Below, one piece after another: positions 17,042 through 26,500 of a stretch of DNA of 64,000 nucleotides. Source of the stretch: Telluribacter humicola (GTDB taxonomy: Bacteria; Bacteroidota; Bacteroidia; Cytophagales; Spirosomataceae); NCBI RefSeq assembly GCF_017355935.1, contig NZ_JAFIQT010000006.1, positions 124,001 to 188,000 of the forward strand, given 5' to 3'. The notes below the pieces were generated by a model, which made no database searches, had not been told where the DNA came from, and saw nothing but the letters and a program-made list of their open reading frames with translations. Positions within the stretch are counted from its first letter, which is position 1. Every line of letters starts with the position of its first letter. The position numbers and the translations under genes were made by a program.

Positions 17042-18523
17042 TTACTTCTTGCTTTTTATCACCACCACCTTATCTCTACTGCTTTCGGGTACGGCCAATA
17101 CTCCATCTGTAACGGTAGTTGTCAGAAGCTTTTTACCCGATACTACATCAGTCCACTCGGCCTGATAGGTACCTTTGGGCAAGTTGAGCGTGAGCGGGTA
17201 TCCCTTTACCGAGAGCTGTTCCAGATAGATGACCCATTGTGAGCGGCCATCGCTAAGAGAGTAGGTAGTACTACCGGGCGCTGCCTTAACTACCAACAGG
17301 TCAGGCCGTAATGGGATGAGGTTCAAGCCTTCCAGGAAATTGCGCAGGATTTTGAACTGAGCTCGCAAGGCCGGACTGCCTCCACCAGGTGCCTCATAGG
17401 AGGTATCCTGTCCATCCTCCGAACCTACTGAGTACGAGTAGTCCAATTGATTGAACAAGCCACCGCCAGCCATCATGAAGCGCCACGCCTGGCGACGGTA
17501 GGTTTCATCCTTCGATCCGGCAAAGCCGGTTTCGTTAAAGCCAATGACCCGGTTGAGGTGGTAGTTGGCATATACTGCCTCGGGTAAGGCGTAGTGGAAG
17601 GTGAAGATAGATATGTTAGGATCGGCCTCCGTAATAGGATAGCTGAAATTGCTGATGTTTTGAGAGATCAAGTGCTTCTTAGGCTGTTTCTTTTCTTCGT
17701 CAATGATCCATTGCGCTACCCGGCGGTGCCACTCATCGGACTTCTGCGATACTACCTGGTACTGCATCTTCCAGTCGTTGGCTGGGCCGAACTCGTTACG
17801 TGTCATGACTTTATCAGGACTTTCGGCCCACGGCTCGTTCTGTATCTCAAAGTAGAAGTTGTTATAGCCATTCAGCTCCTGTACCATTTTGCGGACGTAC
17901 TTCTCCTGATAAGCCAGAATGTTGCCGTTGTCCAGCGTATTGACCAGTACCGACTTTACCTCATTGGTATTATTGACATTATTAATAGGGTTGAAAGGGC
18001 TGTAGTTCCAGCCAGCGCCGTAGTGGGCCGAGAACAGGCAAATCTCTACTATTATACCATTCCGATTAGCTTCATCCATGAAGTCTTTGAGCCGCGCAAA
18101 GTAGGCTACATCCCACTGATCCAGATCAAACTTAGTACCTCCCAGCGCGTAACCCGCCGTACTGCTTCGCTTCCAGGGCAGGATGGCTTTGCCTTCTGCC
18201 GGTGCCAGTGTATTCTTCTTGATGCCAAAGTCTCCCAGCTTTTCTATGTAAGCTCCGGTAAAAAGCCGTGTCGTATTCATGCCGTCCCGGGCCGTAGCCT
18301 TTAGGTACTTCTTGTAGTTAAAGTCCAGATTGACCACTGCCCCGTAATGCTCTCCTGAGCCTATGAGTACCATAGGTTTATTCTGGTACTGGAAGTAGTG
18401 CGGGTTCTGAGGGTGTAGCCGTAAGGGAGCCGTTGCCTGACCTACTACACAGGTATATCCCGATAGTAATACCAGAGTCAGAAGTGTACCCGCCAGCTTA
18501 GTTAATGATATACTGTAGTTCAT
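17042..18523 (-). CDS. Secreted clan GH-A glycoside hydrolase
   Basis: A 493-residue secreted protein with a signal peptide ending near residue 29 (LLSGYTCVVGQA). The body is a (beta/alpha)8 barrel of clan GH-A: the acid/base glutamate is in FYFEIQNEPW and the nucleophile glutamate in IGFNETGFAG, in the strand 4 and strand 7 positions expected for this clan. A small C-terminal beta-sandwich (last about 90 residues, LTLNLPKGTYQAEWTDVVSG) follows. It would act on a beta-linked plant or microbial polysaccharide in the periplasm or outside. The exact GH family and substrate cannot be chosen by eye. It is monocistronic and convergent with the S41 protease. Confidence 0.82.
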   Translation of the reverse strand: MNYSISLTKLAGTLLTLVLLSGYTCVVGQATAPLRLHPQNPHYFQYQNKPMVLIGSGEHYGAVVNLDFNYKKYLKATARDGMNTTRLFTGAYIEKLGDFGIKKNTLAPAEGKAILPWKRSSTAGYALGGTKFDLDQWDVAYFARLKDFMDEANRNGIIVEICLFSAHYGAGWNYSPFNPINNVNNTNEVKSVLVNTLDNGNILAYQEKYVRKMVQELNGYNNFYFEIQNEPWAESPDKVMTRNEFGPANDWKMQYQVVSQKSDEWHRRVAQWIIDEEKKQPKKHLISQNISNFSYPITEADPNISIFTFHYALPEAVYANYHLNRVIGFNETGFAGSKDETYRRQAWRFMMAGGGLFNQLDYSYSVGSEDGQDTSYEAPGGGSPALRAQFKILRNFLEGLNLIPLRPDLLVVKAAPGSTTYSLSDGRSQWVIYLEQLSVKGYPLTLNLPKGTYQAEWTDVVSGKKLLTTTVTDGVLAVPESSRDKVVVIKSKK

Positions 18524-18621
18524 TTGGATGAGTAGATAAATGCTGTACTACCTACATAAAGCCATCAAACCCTAATTTCTTGGTGATTCTGGCAAAAGCT
18601 TTTTCTTCCGGTACAGGGCTG

Positions 18622-18629
18622 TATCTTTA
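18622..18629 (+). promoter_or_regulatory. Possible -7 promoter element
   Basis: TATCTTTA, seven of eight positions of TAnnTTTG, 38 bases ahead of the ABC ATPase start at 18668. No convincing -33 TTTG is present. Confidence 0.35.
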
Positions 18630-18667
18630 CCTTCTATCAAAAATCATCAACCCACTACCCGAATAGT

Positions 18668-19639
18668 ATGACATTATTGCGTGCCCGAAACCTCTCTAAA
18701 TGCTTTGATGAAAACAAAGTACTGAGTAGAGTCTCCTTTCAACTCAGGAAAGGGCAGTGGCTGGGTATATTGGGAGAGAGTGGTTCGGGTAAAAGTACCC
18801 TATTGCGGATAGTAAGCAGGTTTATTGATCAGGATGAGGGCGAAGTCCTTTTTCGGAATGAGCGCATAACTCCGGTCCGGGACCAGCTCATACCTGGACA
18901 CAAGGCTATTAAGCTGGTACACCAGGAGTTTGAGCTGTTCCCGAATCAAACGGTGCAGGAGAATATTTCCTACTCCCTCCGTTTTTATGAGCCCAGCTAT
19001 CGCAATGATCGGGTTGAGGAACTGATGCAGCTAACCCGGCTCCATCACGTACGCGATCACAAGGCCAAACTATTATCGGGGGGAGAAAAGCAACGGACAG
19101 CTATCGCCAAGGCCCTTGCTGAAACACCGGATATACTCCTGCTGGATGAGCCCTTTGCCCACCTGGATAACCGCAATCGTCAGGCCCTGACGGAGGCCAT
19201 CAGCCGTCTTCGTAAAAAGGAGGATATGGCCTGCATATTTGTGACCCATGAGGCTTCTGACGCGCTGGCCTGGTCCGATGAGGTAGCGGTACTTCGGGAG
19301 GGAAAGATTATTCAAGTAGGTACTCCACTGGAGGTGTATGACCAGCCCGCCGACGCTTACGTGGCGGAGCTGACTGGTAGTGTTAACTGGTTGGGCGACT
19401 CCACCTCCGGTAAGAGGAGATTTATCCGGCCTGAAAAGGTCAAAATTACCCGTAACCAGGATAAGTGTAAATGGGAGGGAGTAGTTGATACCATCCGGTT
19501 CAGGGGAATTTACTGGGATTATCTGTGTACCAATGGCAAAAAAGAAAAGATGGTATTCTACCGTCAGAAGGCAGATCTTGTCGTGGGTGACAAGGTACTA
19601 CTCACCTATTCGGAGCAGGATGTCCGACGGGTGGGGTAG
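18668..19639 (+). CDS. ABC transporter ATP-binding protein
   Basis: A 323-residue ATPase of the importer type (PotA/CysA/FbpC-like). Walker A GESGSGKST is at residues 36-44, the signature LSGGEKQR at 136-143, Walker B ILLLDEP at 156-162 and the switch histidine in FVTHEA near 196. After the nucleotide-binding domain a C-terminal TOBE-like beta domain (residues about 240-320, RRFIRPEKVKIT) follows, as in ATPases of polyamine, iron and sulfate importers. No permease or binding protein gene adjoins it, so its membrane partner is unknown. It is convergent with the DUF5686 gene, with 21 bases between the stops. Confidence 0.9.
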   Translation: MTLLRARNLSKCFDENKVLSRVSFQLRKGQWLGILGESGSGKSTLLRIVSRFIDQDEGEVLFRNERITPVRDQLIPGHKAIKLVHQEFELFPNQTVQENISYSLRFYEPSYRNDRVEELMQLTRLHHVRDHKAKLLSGGEKQRTAIAKALAETPDILLLDEPFAHLDNRNRQALTEAISRLRKKEDMACIFVTHEASDALAWSDEVAVLREGKIIQVGTPLEVYDQPADAYVAELTGSVNWLGDSTSGKRRFIRPEKVKITRNQDKCKWEGVVDTIRFRGIYWDYLCTNGKKEKMVFYRQKADLVVGDKVLLTYSEQDVRRVG

Positions 19640-19660
19640 AGCATTGGGGGCAGTGGAATT

Positions 19661-22180
19661 TTAGAGACTAAACCAGAATGATACCTTCACACCAAAGCGG
19701 GTAGCATCGGGGCTGTCGCGGAAGGTAAGCCGATGGATGGCATCTATTCTACCTACTTTGAAAATATTATCTATCCCGTAGCCAACTTCTACATAGGGTA
19801 TATTACCGAAAGGCTTAAACGTTTCGATCGGATTGCCGGCATTGTCAACCTGTGGAGTTAACACTAGGTTGGAGTCTCTGACCCCGCCGTAAAATACTTT
19901 CCCGGTTGCCAGCATGCGCCATTTCAGCTTTCGGATTGCCGGAATGCGGTTCAGGATAAAGCCCTGGAAGTTGTGCTCAAGGAATAGCGTGGCATAGCGA
20001 TCGCTGATAAACTCAAAGTAGTTCATCAGGTTAAAGGCACTCCCCACGTAAAAGAAAGATTCATTACCCAGCGGAGTATACAGGAGGGGATAGGGTAGAG
20101 TAGATGGTATGTACCCCAGCGTCAGATCATAATTGGTGCGACCAATAACGCCGGTACGGAAACTCTGTCTGACGTTAAACGCGATCTTGTGATACATGAA
20201 ATCACCGTCCAGGAAGCCTTTTATTCCGGCAGTGTAGCGAAGGGTAAAGGCAGGACTGTTTCCATTGCCCATACTAATCCGTTCGTTGTCATTCTGTAGA
20301 AAGAGCTCTTGACGGGCCAAACGGGTTTCGAAGTTCAGCTCCGCTACTTCAAATCTGCTCCTCAGGGGCGAATCCATACCCATTTCGGGCGCTGATCGGT
20401 ACACAAAGGGAAAGAGGGGATCAAAGCTACGGTGTCTGAGGGCTATTTGCTGGGTCAGTCCTTTTACTACTTCTCTTCTCAGGTACAGGTTTGTCTCGTT
20501 CTGTAAGTACCCTCGCTGGTAAGTACCAAACCTGGAAAAAGCTTCAAACAGATAGTTAGATCCCAACAATTCACGCGATATACCAAGTTGTTCCAGATCA
20601 TAGCGGTAGGAGGCACCGGCTATAGTCCAGGGCTTGCGGGACAGGATGTAGTCAATCCCGCCACCGTACTTATAGCGGTTGTCACGAGTACCGTAGGCCC
20701 CGTAGGCATTCAGAATCCACTTGCGGCTAAATCCGGGGTCGGTGCGGAAGCCTAGTCTGAGCCGGTGTCCTTCGATATTGTTGTTGGTGTAGAGGTACAG
20801 GTAGGGCCCCAGATCAATGTTCCAGCGGTCTATCTTCTTGTAGCCGTTTACTGCAATATTCAGTAGCTCGGTATAGGTATGTATCACCGGCAGACTTTTA
20901 ATAGAATCTACCAGCGCGTAGCTCAGCTTTTCGCTTTCTGAAAGTACCTCCGGACGGTTTTTCTCCCAGTACGATGGCGCATGCTCCCGGTACTCTTCAT
21001 TCAGTTCGATGGCAGTATCGTAGAACTTAGGGGGCTTGGGTGCATGCAGAATGTAGTTCCGATTGGCGGAATAGAACTTCAGCAGCATACCAGCCGACTT
21101 ATTGGATATCTCAGCGACATCTATCAACACGCGGGTTTTGCCGGGAAGCCAGGTACTATCGTCATCGTGCAGCTCGTAGGACTGCTGTATCTTGATCTTT
21201 TCGATAAAATTCAGATTCGCCTTCTGCCCGACACTGGCGTCAATCTGGGTCAGGGCAAAGCTGGTACCATCTACCCACATCGTTCCCGCAAAAGCCAGAT
21301 CCTGCTCATGCTTGGGTTCGAAGTCGATTTGATAGTCCCAGTTGGTACCGTTATGGACACTATCAGCTAGATAGTATTCATAGTACACTTTCCAGCTTTC
21401 TGAGATAGGAGATACAAAATCTTTTTCGAGCAGATTCAGCCAGTTGGAGTAAAAGTTATACTGCTGGAAGGAGGAGCCGATAACCTGTGAGACCAGACTG
21501 CCATCGGTAAGGCCTACACCGGCCATTTTTGTTTTCTGAATGATCTCCTTCTTTTTTCGGGGACTGTTACGAAAGTATACATCCGAAACTGACTCCGAAA
21601 TAAAAATGGGGATGATCGTCTGCCCATCCTCCCCTTTAATCTGATCATACTGCTCTACGATGTGAGTGATCTTACCGACCGCCTTGCTCTTACGGAACTT
21701 ATCCGAGATATTGTCAATATCAATCTGAATCTTGTTGTAGCTCTCATACTGATAGGCGTCCAGATTATCTGTATTATTCTTTTTCTGATTAGCTACCACC
21801 TTTCTGATTATGGCATGGGCGGGGTTTTCGCCGGCATATATTTTTACCTCCTGTAGCTGAAAGACATTGGGTGCAAGCTGGAAGTCTATCGTTTGCTCAA
21901 CTTGGTTAAGTGCAATCGGTTTGGAACGGGGAGTATAGCCTACGTATGTAACTGCTATGGAATCGGCGGGGGACTTGTAGTTAAGTTGGTAATGACCTTC
22001 AAAGTCAGTGATAGTACCAGATAGAGAGCCTTTTATAGCTACATTGGCAAAAGGAATTGGCTCTCCGGTTGAGGCATCAGTAACACAGCCCTTGATAGTG
22101 GAATTTGACTGGGAATACGTGTGGACCGAAGACAGGAGTAAAAAAAAGACTTGGAATAGTACAGCAATTTTCATCGTCAA
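19661..22180 (-). CDS. DUF5686 outer-membrane protein with carboxypeptidase-regulatory-like domain
   Basis: An 839-residue protein with a signal peptide (VLFQVFFLLLSSVHTYSQ). Residues about 27-110 are a carboxypeptidase-regulatory-like (CarboxypepD_reg) beta-sandwich with GCVTDASTGEPIPFANV and AVTYVGYTP. The rest is the DUF5686 region: a soluble middle (residues 110-470) and a C-terminal beta-barrel of long alternating strands, ending in FGVKVSFWFSL with a terminal aromatic residue, as expected for BAM-inserted outer-membrane proteins. The family is widespread in Bacteroidota and of unknown function. M3 (22174) is an alternative start. It lies 47 bases downstream of the SanA-like gene and may be cotranscribed with it. 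Confidence 0.9.
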   Translation of the reverse strand: MTMKIAVLFQVFFLLLSSVHTYSQSNSTIKGCVTDASTGEPIPFANVAIKGSLSGTITDFEGHYQLNYKSPADSIAVTYVGYTPRSKPIALNQVEQTIDFQLAPNVFQLQEVKIYAGENPAHAIIRKVVANQKKNNTDNLDAYQYESYNKIQIDIDNISDKFRKSKAVGKITHIVEQYDQIKGEDGQTIIPIFISESVSDVYFRNSPRKKKEIIQKTKMAGVGLTDGSLVSQVIGSSFQQYNFYSNWLNLLEKDFVSPISESWKVYYEYYLADSVHNGTNWDYQIDFEPKHEQDLAFAGTMWVDGTSFALTQIDASVGQKANLNFIEKIKIQQSYELHDDDSTWLPGKTRVLIDVAEISNKSAGMLLKFYSANRNYILHAPKPPKFYDTAIELNEEYREHAPSYWEKNRPEVLSESEKLSYALVDSIKSLPVIHTYTELLNIAVNGYKKIDRWNIDLGPYLYLYTNNNIEGHRLRLGFRTDPGFSRKWILNAYGAYGTRDNRYKYGGGIDYILSRKPWTIAGASYRYDLEQLGISRELLGSNYLFEAFSRFGTYQRGYLQNETNLYLRREVVKGLTQQIALRHRSFDPLFPFVYRSAPEMGMDSPLRSRFEVAELNFETRLARQELFLQNDNERISMGNGNSPAFTLRYTAGIKGFLDGDFMYHKIAFNVRQSFRTGVIGRTNYDLTLGYIPSTLPYPLLYTPLGNESFFYVGSAFNLMNYFEFISDRYATLFLEHNFQGFILNRIPAIRKLKWRMLATGKVFYGGVRDSNLVLTPQVDNAGNPIETFKPFGNIPYVEVGYGIDNIFKVGRIDAIHRLTFRDSPDATRFGVKVSFWFSL

Positions 22181-22227
22181 GGCATAACCTTGCTAAGATA
22201 AACATATAATTCAGTTAAAGAAGCTTT

Positions 22228-22941
22228 CTAGCGCTTTTTTATCTCTATGTTAGAGGTGAGATCTGCCTCCGGGCGAAGCAGGTGTACATCCAGTACAGCT
22301 TTGGGGCGAGCCAGGTACTCCCTGATCAGTGTCTTAATAGAATAACCTGCCGGCACGTCCTGTGCGGCAAAGGAGATAGCATTGATACCCTCCTGATGGG
22401 CGATGTACAGGGCGCGGGCATTATGGAAGTTCTGCGAAATAATAGTGAAGTTCTTCTGATTAAATACCTCTTTGCAGCGTACCACCGAGTCGAAAGTACG
22501 GAAGCCGGAGTAATCAAGTGTCATGACATGAGCAGGTACTCCCAGGTCCAGTAAGGCCCTCTGCATATCGAGGGGCTCATTATAATACTCCGAGTCGTTG
22601 TTGCCGCTCAGGATGATGTACTTGATCTTACCTTCCTTGAACAACCGGGCGGTGGCTTCCATCCGGTACTTAAAGTACAGGTTCATCTTGCCTCTGACTA
22701 TGTTCCGGCTTGTGCCCAGTACCAGAGCTACATCATTGGAAGGAAGTTTGTCTACGGCAAAATAGTTGTATTGTCTTGTGCTGTAAACTACCCAAAGATT
22801 GCATAGTAGCACAAAGACAATACCTGAGAATGCCAGGCCGGTAAGTATTTTGATTACTCTTTTCACACGTAAAAAAACGATTCGGGAGGCCGGAACGGCC
22901 TCCCAATCTTGTTCTTTTGATGTAAACATTGACAAGCCCAT
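22228..22941 (-). CDS. SanA/YdcF-like DUF218 membrane protein
   Basis: A 237-residue protein with one membrane segment near residues 32-52 (ILTGLAFSGIVFVLLCNLWV) and a periplasmic DUF218 domain. ALVLGTSRNIVRGKMNLYFKYR, IILSGNNDSEYYNEP, and the downstream TFDSVVRCKEVF match SanA of enterobacteria, which helps to keep the envelope impermeable to vancomycin at high temperature. It is thought to act on cell-wall or lipid intermediates, and no activity is proven. The gene follows the topoisomerase gene on the same strand with only nine bases between and is likely cotranscribed. Confidence 0.87.
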   Translation of the reverse strand: MGLSMFTSKEQDWEAVPASRIVFLRVKRVIKILTGLAFSGIVFVLLCNLWVVYSTRQYNYFAVDKLPSNDVALVLGTSRNIVRGKMNLYFKYRMEATARLFKEGKIKYIILSGNNDSEYYNEPLDMQRALLDLGVPAHVMTLDYSGFRTFDSVVRCKEVFNQKNFTIISQNFHNARALYIAHQEGINAISFAAQDVPAGYSIKTLIREYLARPKAVLDVHLLRPEADLTSNIEIKKR

Positions 22942-22950
22942 CCTACTTGT

Positions 22951-25677
22951 TTATTCAAATAGTCCCAGTTGGCTCTTTTTAGTTTCTGATATATCAACTC
23001 CTAGCCGGGCGGCGGCGTCCTTGGCTTTCGAAACGGGAGCATCTACCTCAACAGTATCTAATTCTTCCGATTCATCAGGGGTAGGGGCTACTTCGTCCAG
23101 CGGGGCGGCAGGGCTGCTATTTACATCATTATCATTATCATTATCTACATCTACTACTTCCGGCTTTTCTTCTTCCTCGGGTAAGGACTCCAGCCAGATT
23201 ACATCCTTCAGCTTATCACTGGTCAATTTATTACCCTGGGCTTTCCATCCCCTTACATCTACCAGCTCTTCGACCAACAGCTCTTCCTTCTCAACGGCGC
23301 TCTTACTATTTTTCTGAACGCTTAGTTCCAGACGAGGGTGCTTGTCCAGACTCGCCAATACCAGACGGCTGCCTTTGGTATCGCTGATGAACAGGAATTT
23401 CTTATCAACGGTCGACGTCTCGATGGTGAATCGCTTGACGAAGTACAGGCGCTGAACCCCTTCGTAGTATACTGCCGTGATAACACGCTCCGGTTCAAAC
23501 TTTCGGAGCAGCACAATATCGTTGGGCTCGTAGTGGTTGGTCAGGTCGAAGTTGGTCAGCTCATAGGTACCATCCTTATAGATGACCAGGATGTTGTCTT
23601 TAGCTTCGAAGTTTCCAAGGTACTGACCCCGATCATCACGATTGAGTCGACCAATGGTACGGTCGTACCACATATCCACGCCTCCCAGGGTAGATACACC
23701 GGCCTGCTTCATGATGATCTTACGGACGGGGTACTTCGTCAGGATGTTACCCATCGCGTTACGGTTCTTGATGGCCAGGTCAGCAAAGTTGAAGTCAAAC
23801 TGCTTCACCTTGGCTTTACTCTGTGCCGTCAGACTTACATTGATGATCTCGGCTTCGCCGTTGTCATTCGCCGTGAAGTAGGTAATCTTAGAGCGGGGGG
23901 TACCCTGCGTCAGGTCGTACTCGCGGTCGCGGGTCACGGCAGTAATCTGGAAACGCTTCATGTAAGAGGCTCCTGACTTGCCATCGAGGTACACCATGTT
24001 GTACACCTGACGCTCGTTGTTCTTGTGGAACACAGCGCAGTGTATGATGTCCTTGCCGACGAATACCTTCTCCTGTACCTTGGTAACCACACAACGGCCA
24101 TCCCGACGGAATACAATGATATCATCAATGTCGGAGCAGTCCATCACGTACTCGTCCTTCTTTAGGCCGTAGCCAATAAAGCCTTCGTCGCGATTGACGT
24201 ACAGCTTCTGGTTGTTGGCTGCTACAATATTGGCTGCAATCTGGTTGAAAGTACGGATCTCAGTCCGGCGCTCACGTCCTTTGCCGTACTTCTTCAGTAA
24301 GTCCTTGTGGTAGTCAATGGCAAAGCGAATAATGTTAGCCAAGTTGTCCTCGGTCTCTGCGAGTTCCTCTTCCCATTTCCGCATTTGCTCTTCGGCCTTG
24401 AAGGCATCATACTTAGAGATACGCTTGATCTTGATCTCCGTCAGGTTGAGGATATCATCTTCGGTAATCTCACGGTAAAACTGTGGCTTGTATGGAGTCA
24501 GTCCCTTATCGATGGTCTTGATGACATCTTCAAAGGTTTCACACTCTTCAATATCACGGTAAATGCGATTCTCGATAAATATCTTTTCCAGTGAGCCATG
24601 CAGGATTTTTTCCAGCAGAGCCGCCTTCTTGATTTCAAGTTCCTGCTTCAGCAGATCAACCGTTTGCTGGGTGTTGTACCGGAGTATATCGGTCACCCCC
24701 ACAAAGTGCGGCTTATCCTCAATAATCACACAGGCATTGGGCGATATGGATACCTCACATTCCGTAAATGCGTAGAGCGCATCCATGGTAATGTCAGGCG
24801 ACACGCCCGTGGCCAGGTGGATCTGTATCTCTACATCGGCAGCGGTATTATCAATCACCTTCTTGATCTTAATCTTACCGGCGTCGTTGGCCTTGATGAT
24901 CGAGTCGATCAGAGAGGTAGTAGTGGTACCGTAGGGGATATCGCGGATGACAAGCATTTTCTTGTCTTCCTCTTCGATACGGGCCCGTACACGTACCTTT
25001 CCGCCCCGGTTCCCATCGTTGTAGTTGGAGATGTCGATCTGCCCACCCATCTGGAAGTCAGGGTAGAGTATTACCTGCTTGCCTTTGAGAATATCAATGG
25101 AAGCCTCCAGCAACTCAACAAAGTTATGGGGAAGTATCTTGGTTGACAGACCTACGGCAATACCTTCCACACCCAGTGCCAGCAGCAGCGGGAACTTGAC
25201 AGGAAGGGTGACTGGCTCGCGTTTGCGGCCGTCGTACGATAGTTGCCAGTTGGTGGTGTCGTTGTTGAATACAATGTCCTTCGCAAACTTGGAAAGACGG
25301 GTTTCGATATAACGGGCGGCAGCGGCACTGTCACCGGTACGAATATCTCCCCAGTTCCCCTGTGTGTCCAGGAGTAGTTCTTTCTGACCAATGTTAACGA
25401 TTGCATCATAAATAGAAGCATCACCGTGCGGGTGATACTGCATAGCTGAACCTACTACGTTGGCTACTTTATTAAAGCGACCATCATCCATCTCATTAAG
25501 GGCATGCATGATGCGTCGCTGAACGGGCTTCAGTCCATCCTCAATAGCCGGTACGGCACGCTCAAGAATTACATAGGAAGCATAGTCCAGAAACCAGCTC
25601 TCATACAGACCTGATACGGGGATCTGATCGTGAAGTTCACTGTCTTCTAAGTGTATTGGTGTTCCGTTTTCATCCAT
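22951..25677 (-). CDS. parC: DNA gyrase/topoisomerase IV subunit A
   Basis: A 908-residue type IIA topoisomerase A subunit. The winged-helix and tower domains carry DGLKPVQRRIMHALNEM (residues 48-64) and the catalytic tyrosine at about 123 in AAARYIETRLS. Residues 81-93 (YHPHGDASIYDAI) form the quinolone pocket. The C-terminal beta-pinwheel (about 500-800) lacks an obvious GyrA-box, which favours topoisomerase IV, the usual role of this Bacteroidota subfamily. The end is a low-complexity acidic tail including a DNDNDND stretch, followed by SKAKDAAARLGV. The parE partner is not adjacent. It is followed at nine bases by a SanA-like gene. Confidence 0.92.
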   Translation of the reverse strand: MDENGTPIHLEDSELHDQIPVSGLYESWFLDYASYVILERAVPAIEDGLKPVQRRIMHALNEMDDGRFNKVANVVGSAMQYHPHGDASIYDAIVNIGQKELLLDTQGNWGDIRTGDSAAAARYIETRLSKFAKDIVFNNDTTNWQLSYDGRKREPVTLPVKFPLLLALGVEGIAVGLSTKILPHNFVELLEASIDILKGKQVILYPDFQMGGQIDISNYNDGNRGGKVRVRARIEEEDKKMLVIRDIPYGTTTTSLIDSIIKANDAGKIKIKKVIDNTAADVEIQIHLATGVSPDITMDALYAFTECEVSISPNACVIIEDKPHFVGVTDILRYNTQQTVDLLKQELEIKKAALLEKILHGSLEKIFIENRIYRDIEECETFEDVIKTIDKGLTPYKPQFYREITEDDILNLTEIKIKRISKYDAFKAEEQMRKWEEELAETEDNLANIIRFAIDYHKDLLKKYGKGRERRTEIRTFNQIAANIVAANNQKLYVNRDEGFIGYGLKKDEYVMDCSDIDDIIVFRRDGRCVVTKVQEKVFVGKDIIHCAVFHKNNERQVYNMVYLDGKSGASYMKRFQITAVTRDREYDLTQGTPRSKITYFTANDNGEAEIINVSLTAQSKAKVKQFDFNFADLAIKNRNAMGNILTKYPVRKIIMKQAGVSTLGGVDMWYDRTIGRLNRDDRGQYLGNFEAKDNILVIYKDGTYELTNFDLTNHYEPNDIVLLRKFEPERVITAVYYEGVQRLYFVKRFTIETSTVDKKFLFISDTKGSRLVLASLDKHPRLELSVQKNSKSAVEKEELLVEELVDVRGWKAQGNKLTSDKLKDVIWLESLPEEEEKPEVVDVDNDNDNDVNSSPAAPLDEVAPTPDESEELDTVEVDAPVSKAKDAAARLGVDISETKKSQLGLFE

Positions 25678-25803
25678 AAACAGACGAGGATACTTAGGGT
25701 TAAGTAGTCAGTAAAAATAAGAAAATTTTAAGAGAAAAACACGTTTCCTGACCCTAAAAATAAAGAAACATGTAATTTTTAGCAGGTCGCTTGCCGTGTC
25801 GAA

Positions 25804-26433
25804 TCAAGACTCAATGACGGTCAGCAGTTCGCTGATCATCATGGCAGTGGCTCCCCATATTTTGTAGTTCTGAACCATATAGTGTGGTGCCTGTATGGTG
25901 ACACCTCTGACCTGAATTTCGCTTTCACCGACGATGGATTTATCCATAATTTCCTGAAGCCGTACTTCGAATACTTTTTCTACTTCGCGGGGGTCCGGAT
26001 AAAATTCGGGACGATAGGGCATAGAAGCAACAACAGGGAGCACAAAAAAATTGCTGGCTGGTATAAAAAGTTCGCTCAGTACGCCCAGAACTTCTACGTC
26101 CGTCAGGCGGAGGCCTATTTCTTCCTGCGCTTCGCGTAGGGCGGTACGGATCAGGTTCTCGTCGGTTCGCTCGTAACGTCCTCCCGGAAAAGCCATTTGT
26201 CCGGCGTGTACTCCGTCGTAAGCGGGCCTCAGGATCAGGGGAAAGTAGACCTCCTCCTGGTACGGATAAAACAGAATCAGTATGGCACTCTTTCGCGTCC
26301 GCTCGTTGGGAGCGGTGATCATTCTAAGTCGTGACTGAGAGAGCATACGCTGGTGAGCAGCCTCTCCGGGTAAGGGATTTTTTAAATTGGCAGCAAGTGA
26401 TTCTGTAAAATCGGTAAAGGACTGTTCGAGCAT
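25804..26433 (-). CDS. NudL-type CoA pyrophosphatase (Nudix hydrolase)
   Basis: A 209-residue cytosolic Nudix enzyme. The Nudix box lies near residues 83-107 (MAFPGGRYERTDENL, then TALREAQEEIGL); the REAQEE helix holds the metal-binding glutamates, and the loop has the one-residue-longer spacing seen in the NudL/CoA pyrophosphatase branch. Upstream LRPAYDGVHAGQ and the preceding strand also match this group. It would cleave CoA or acyl-CoA into 4-phosphopantetheine derivatives and 3,5-ADP, helping to clear damaged CoA. It is about 70 bases downstream of the COG2509 flavoprotein on the same strand. Confidence 0.88.
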   Translation of the reverse strand: MLEQSFTDFTESLAANLKNPLPGEAAHQRMLSQSRLRMITAPNERTRKSAILILFYPYQEEVYFPLILRPAYDGVHAGQMAFPGGRYERTDENLIRTALREAQEEIGLRLTDVEVLGVLSELFIPASNFFVLPVVASMPYRPEFYPDPREVEKVFEVRLQEIMDKSIVGESEIQVRGVTIQAPHYMVQNYKIWGATAMMISELLTVIES

Positions 26434-26500
26434 GTACTTTCTACGGGAGGAAATATAATATTACCGTGAAAGGTCAATGATACTATTTTTTTAGGGACAA

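Noticed and set aside
23120-23160. Short ATTATC-type microsatellite in the topoisomerase tail
   Set aside because: It encodes the acidic DNDNDND stretch in frame; it is a coding low-complexity repeat, not a CRISPR or regulatory repeat.
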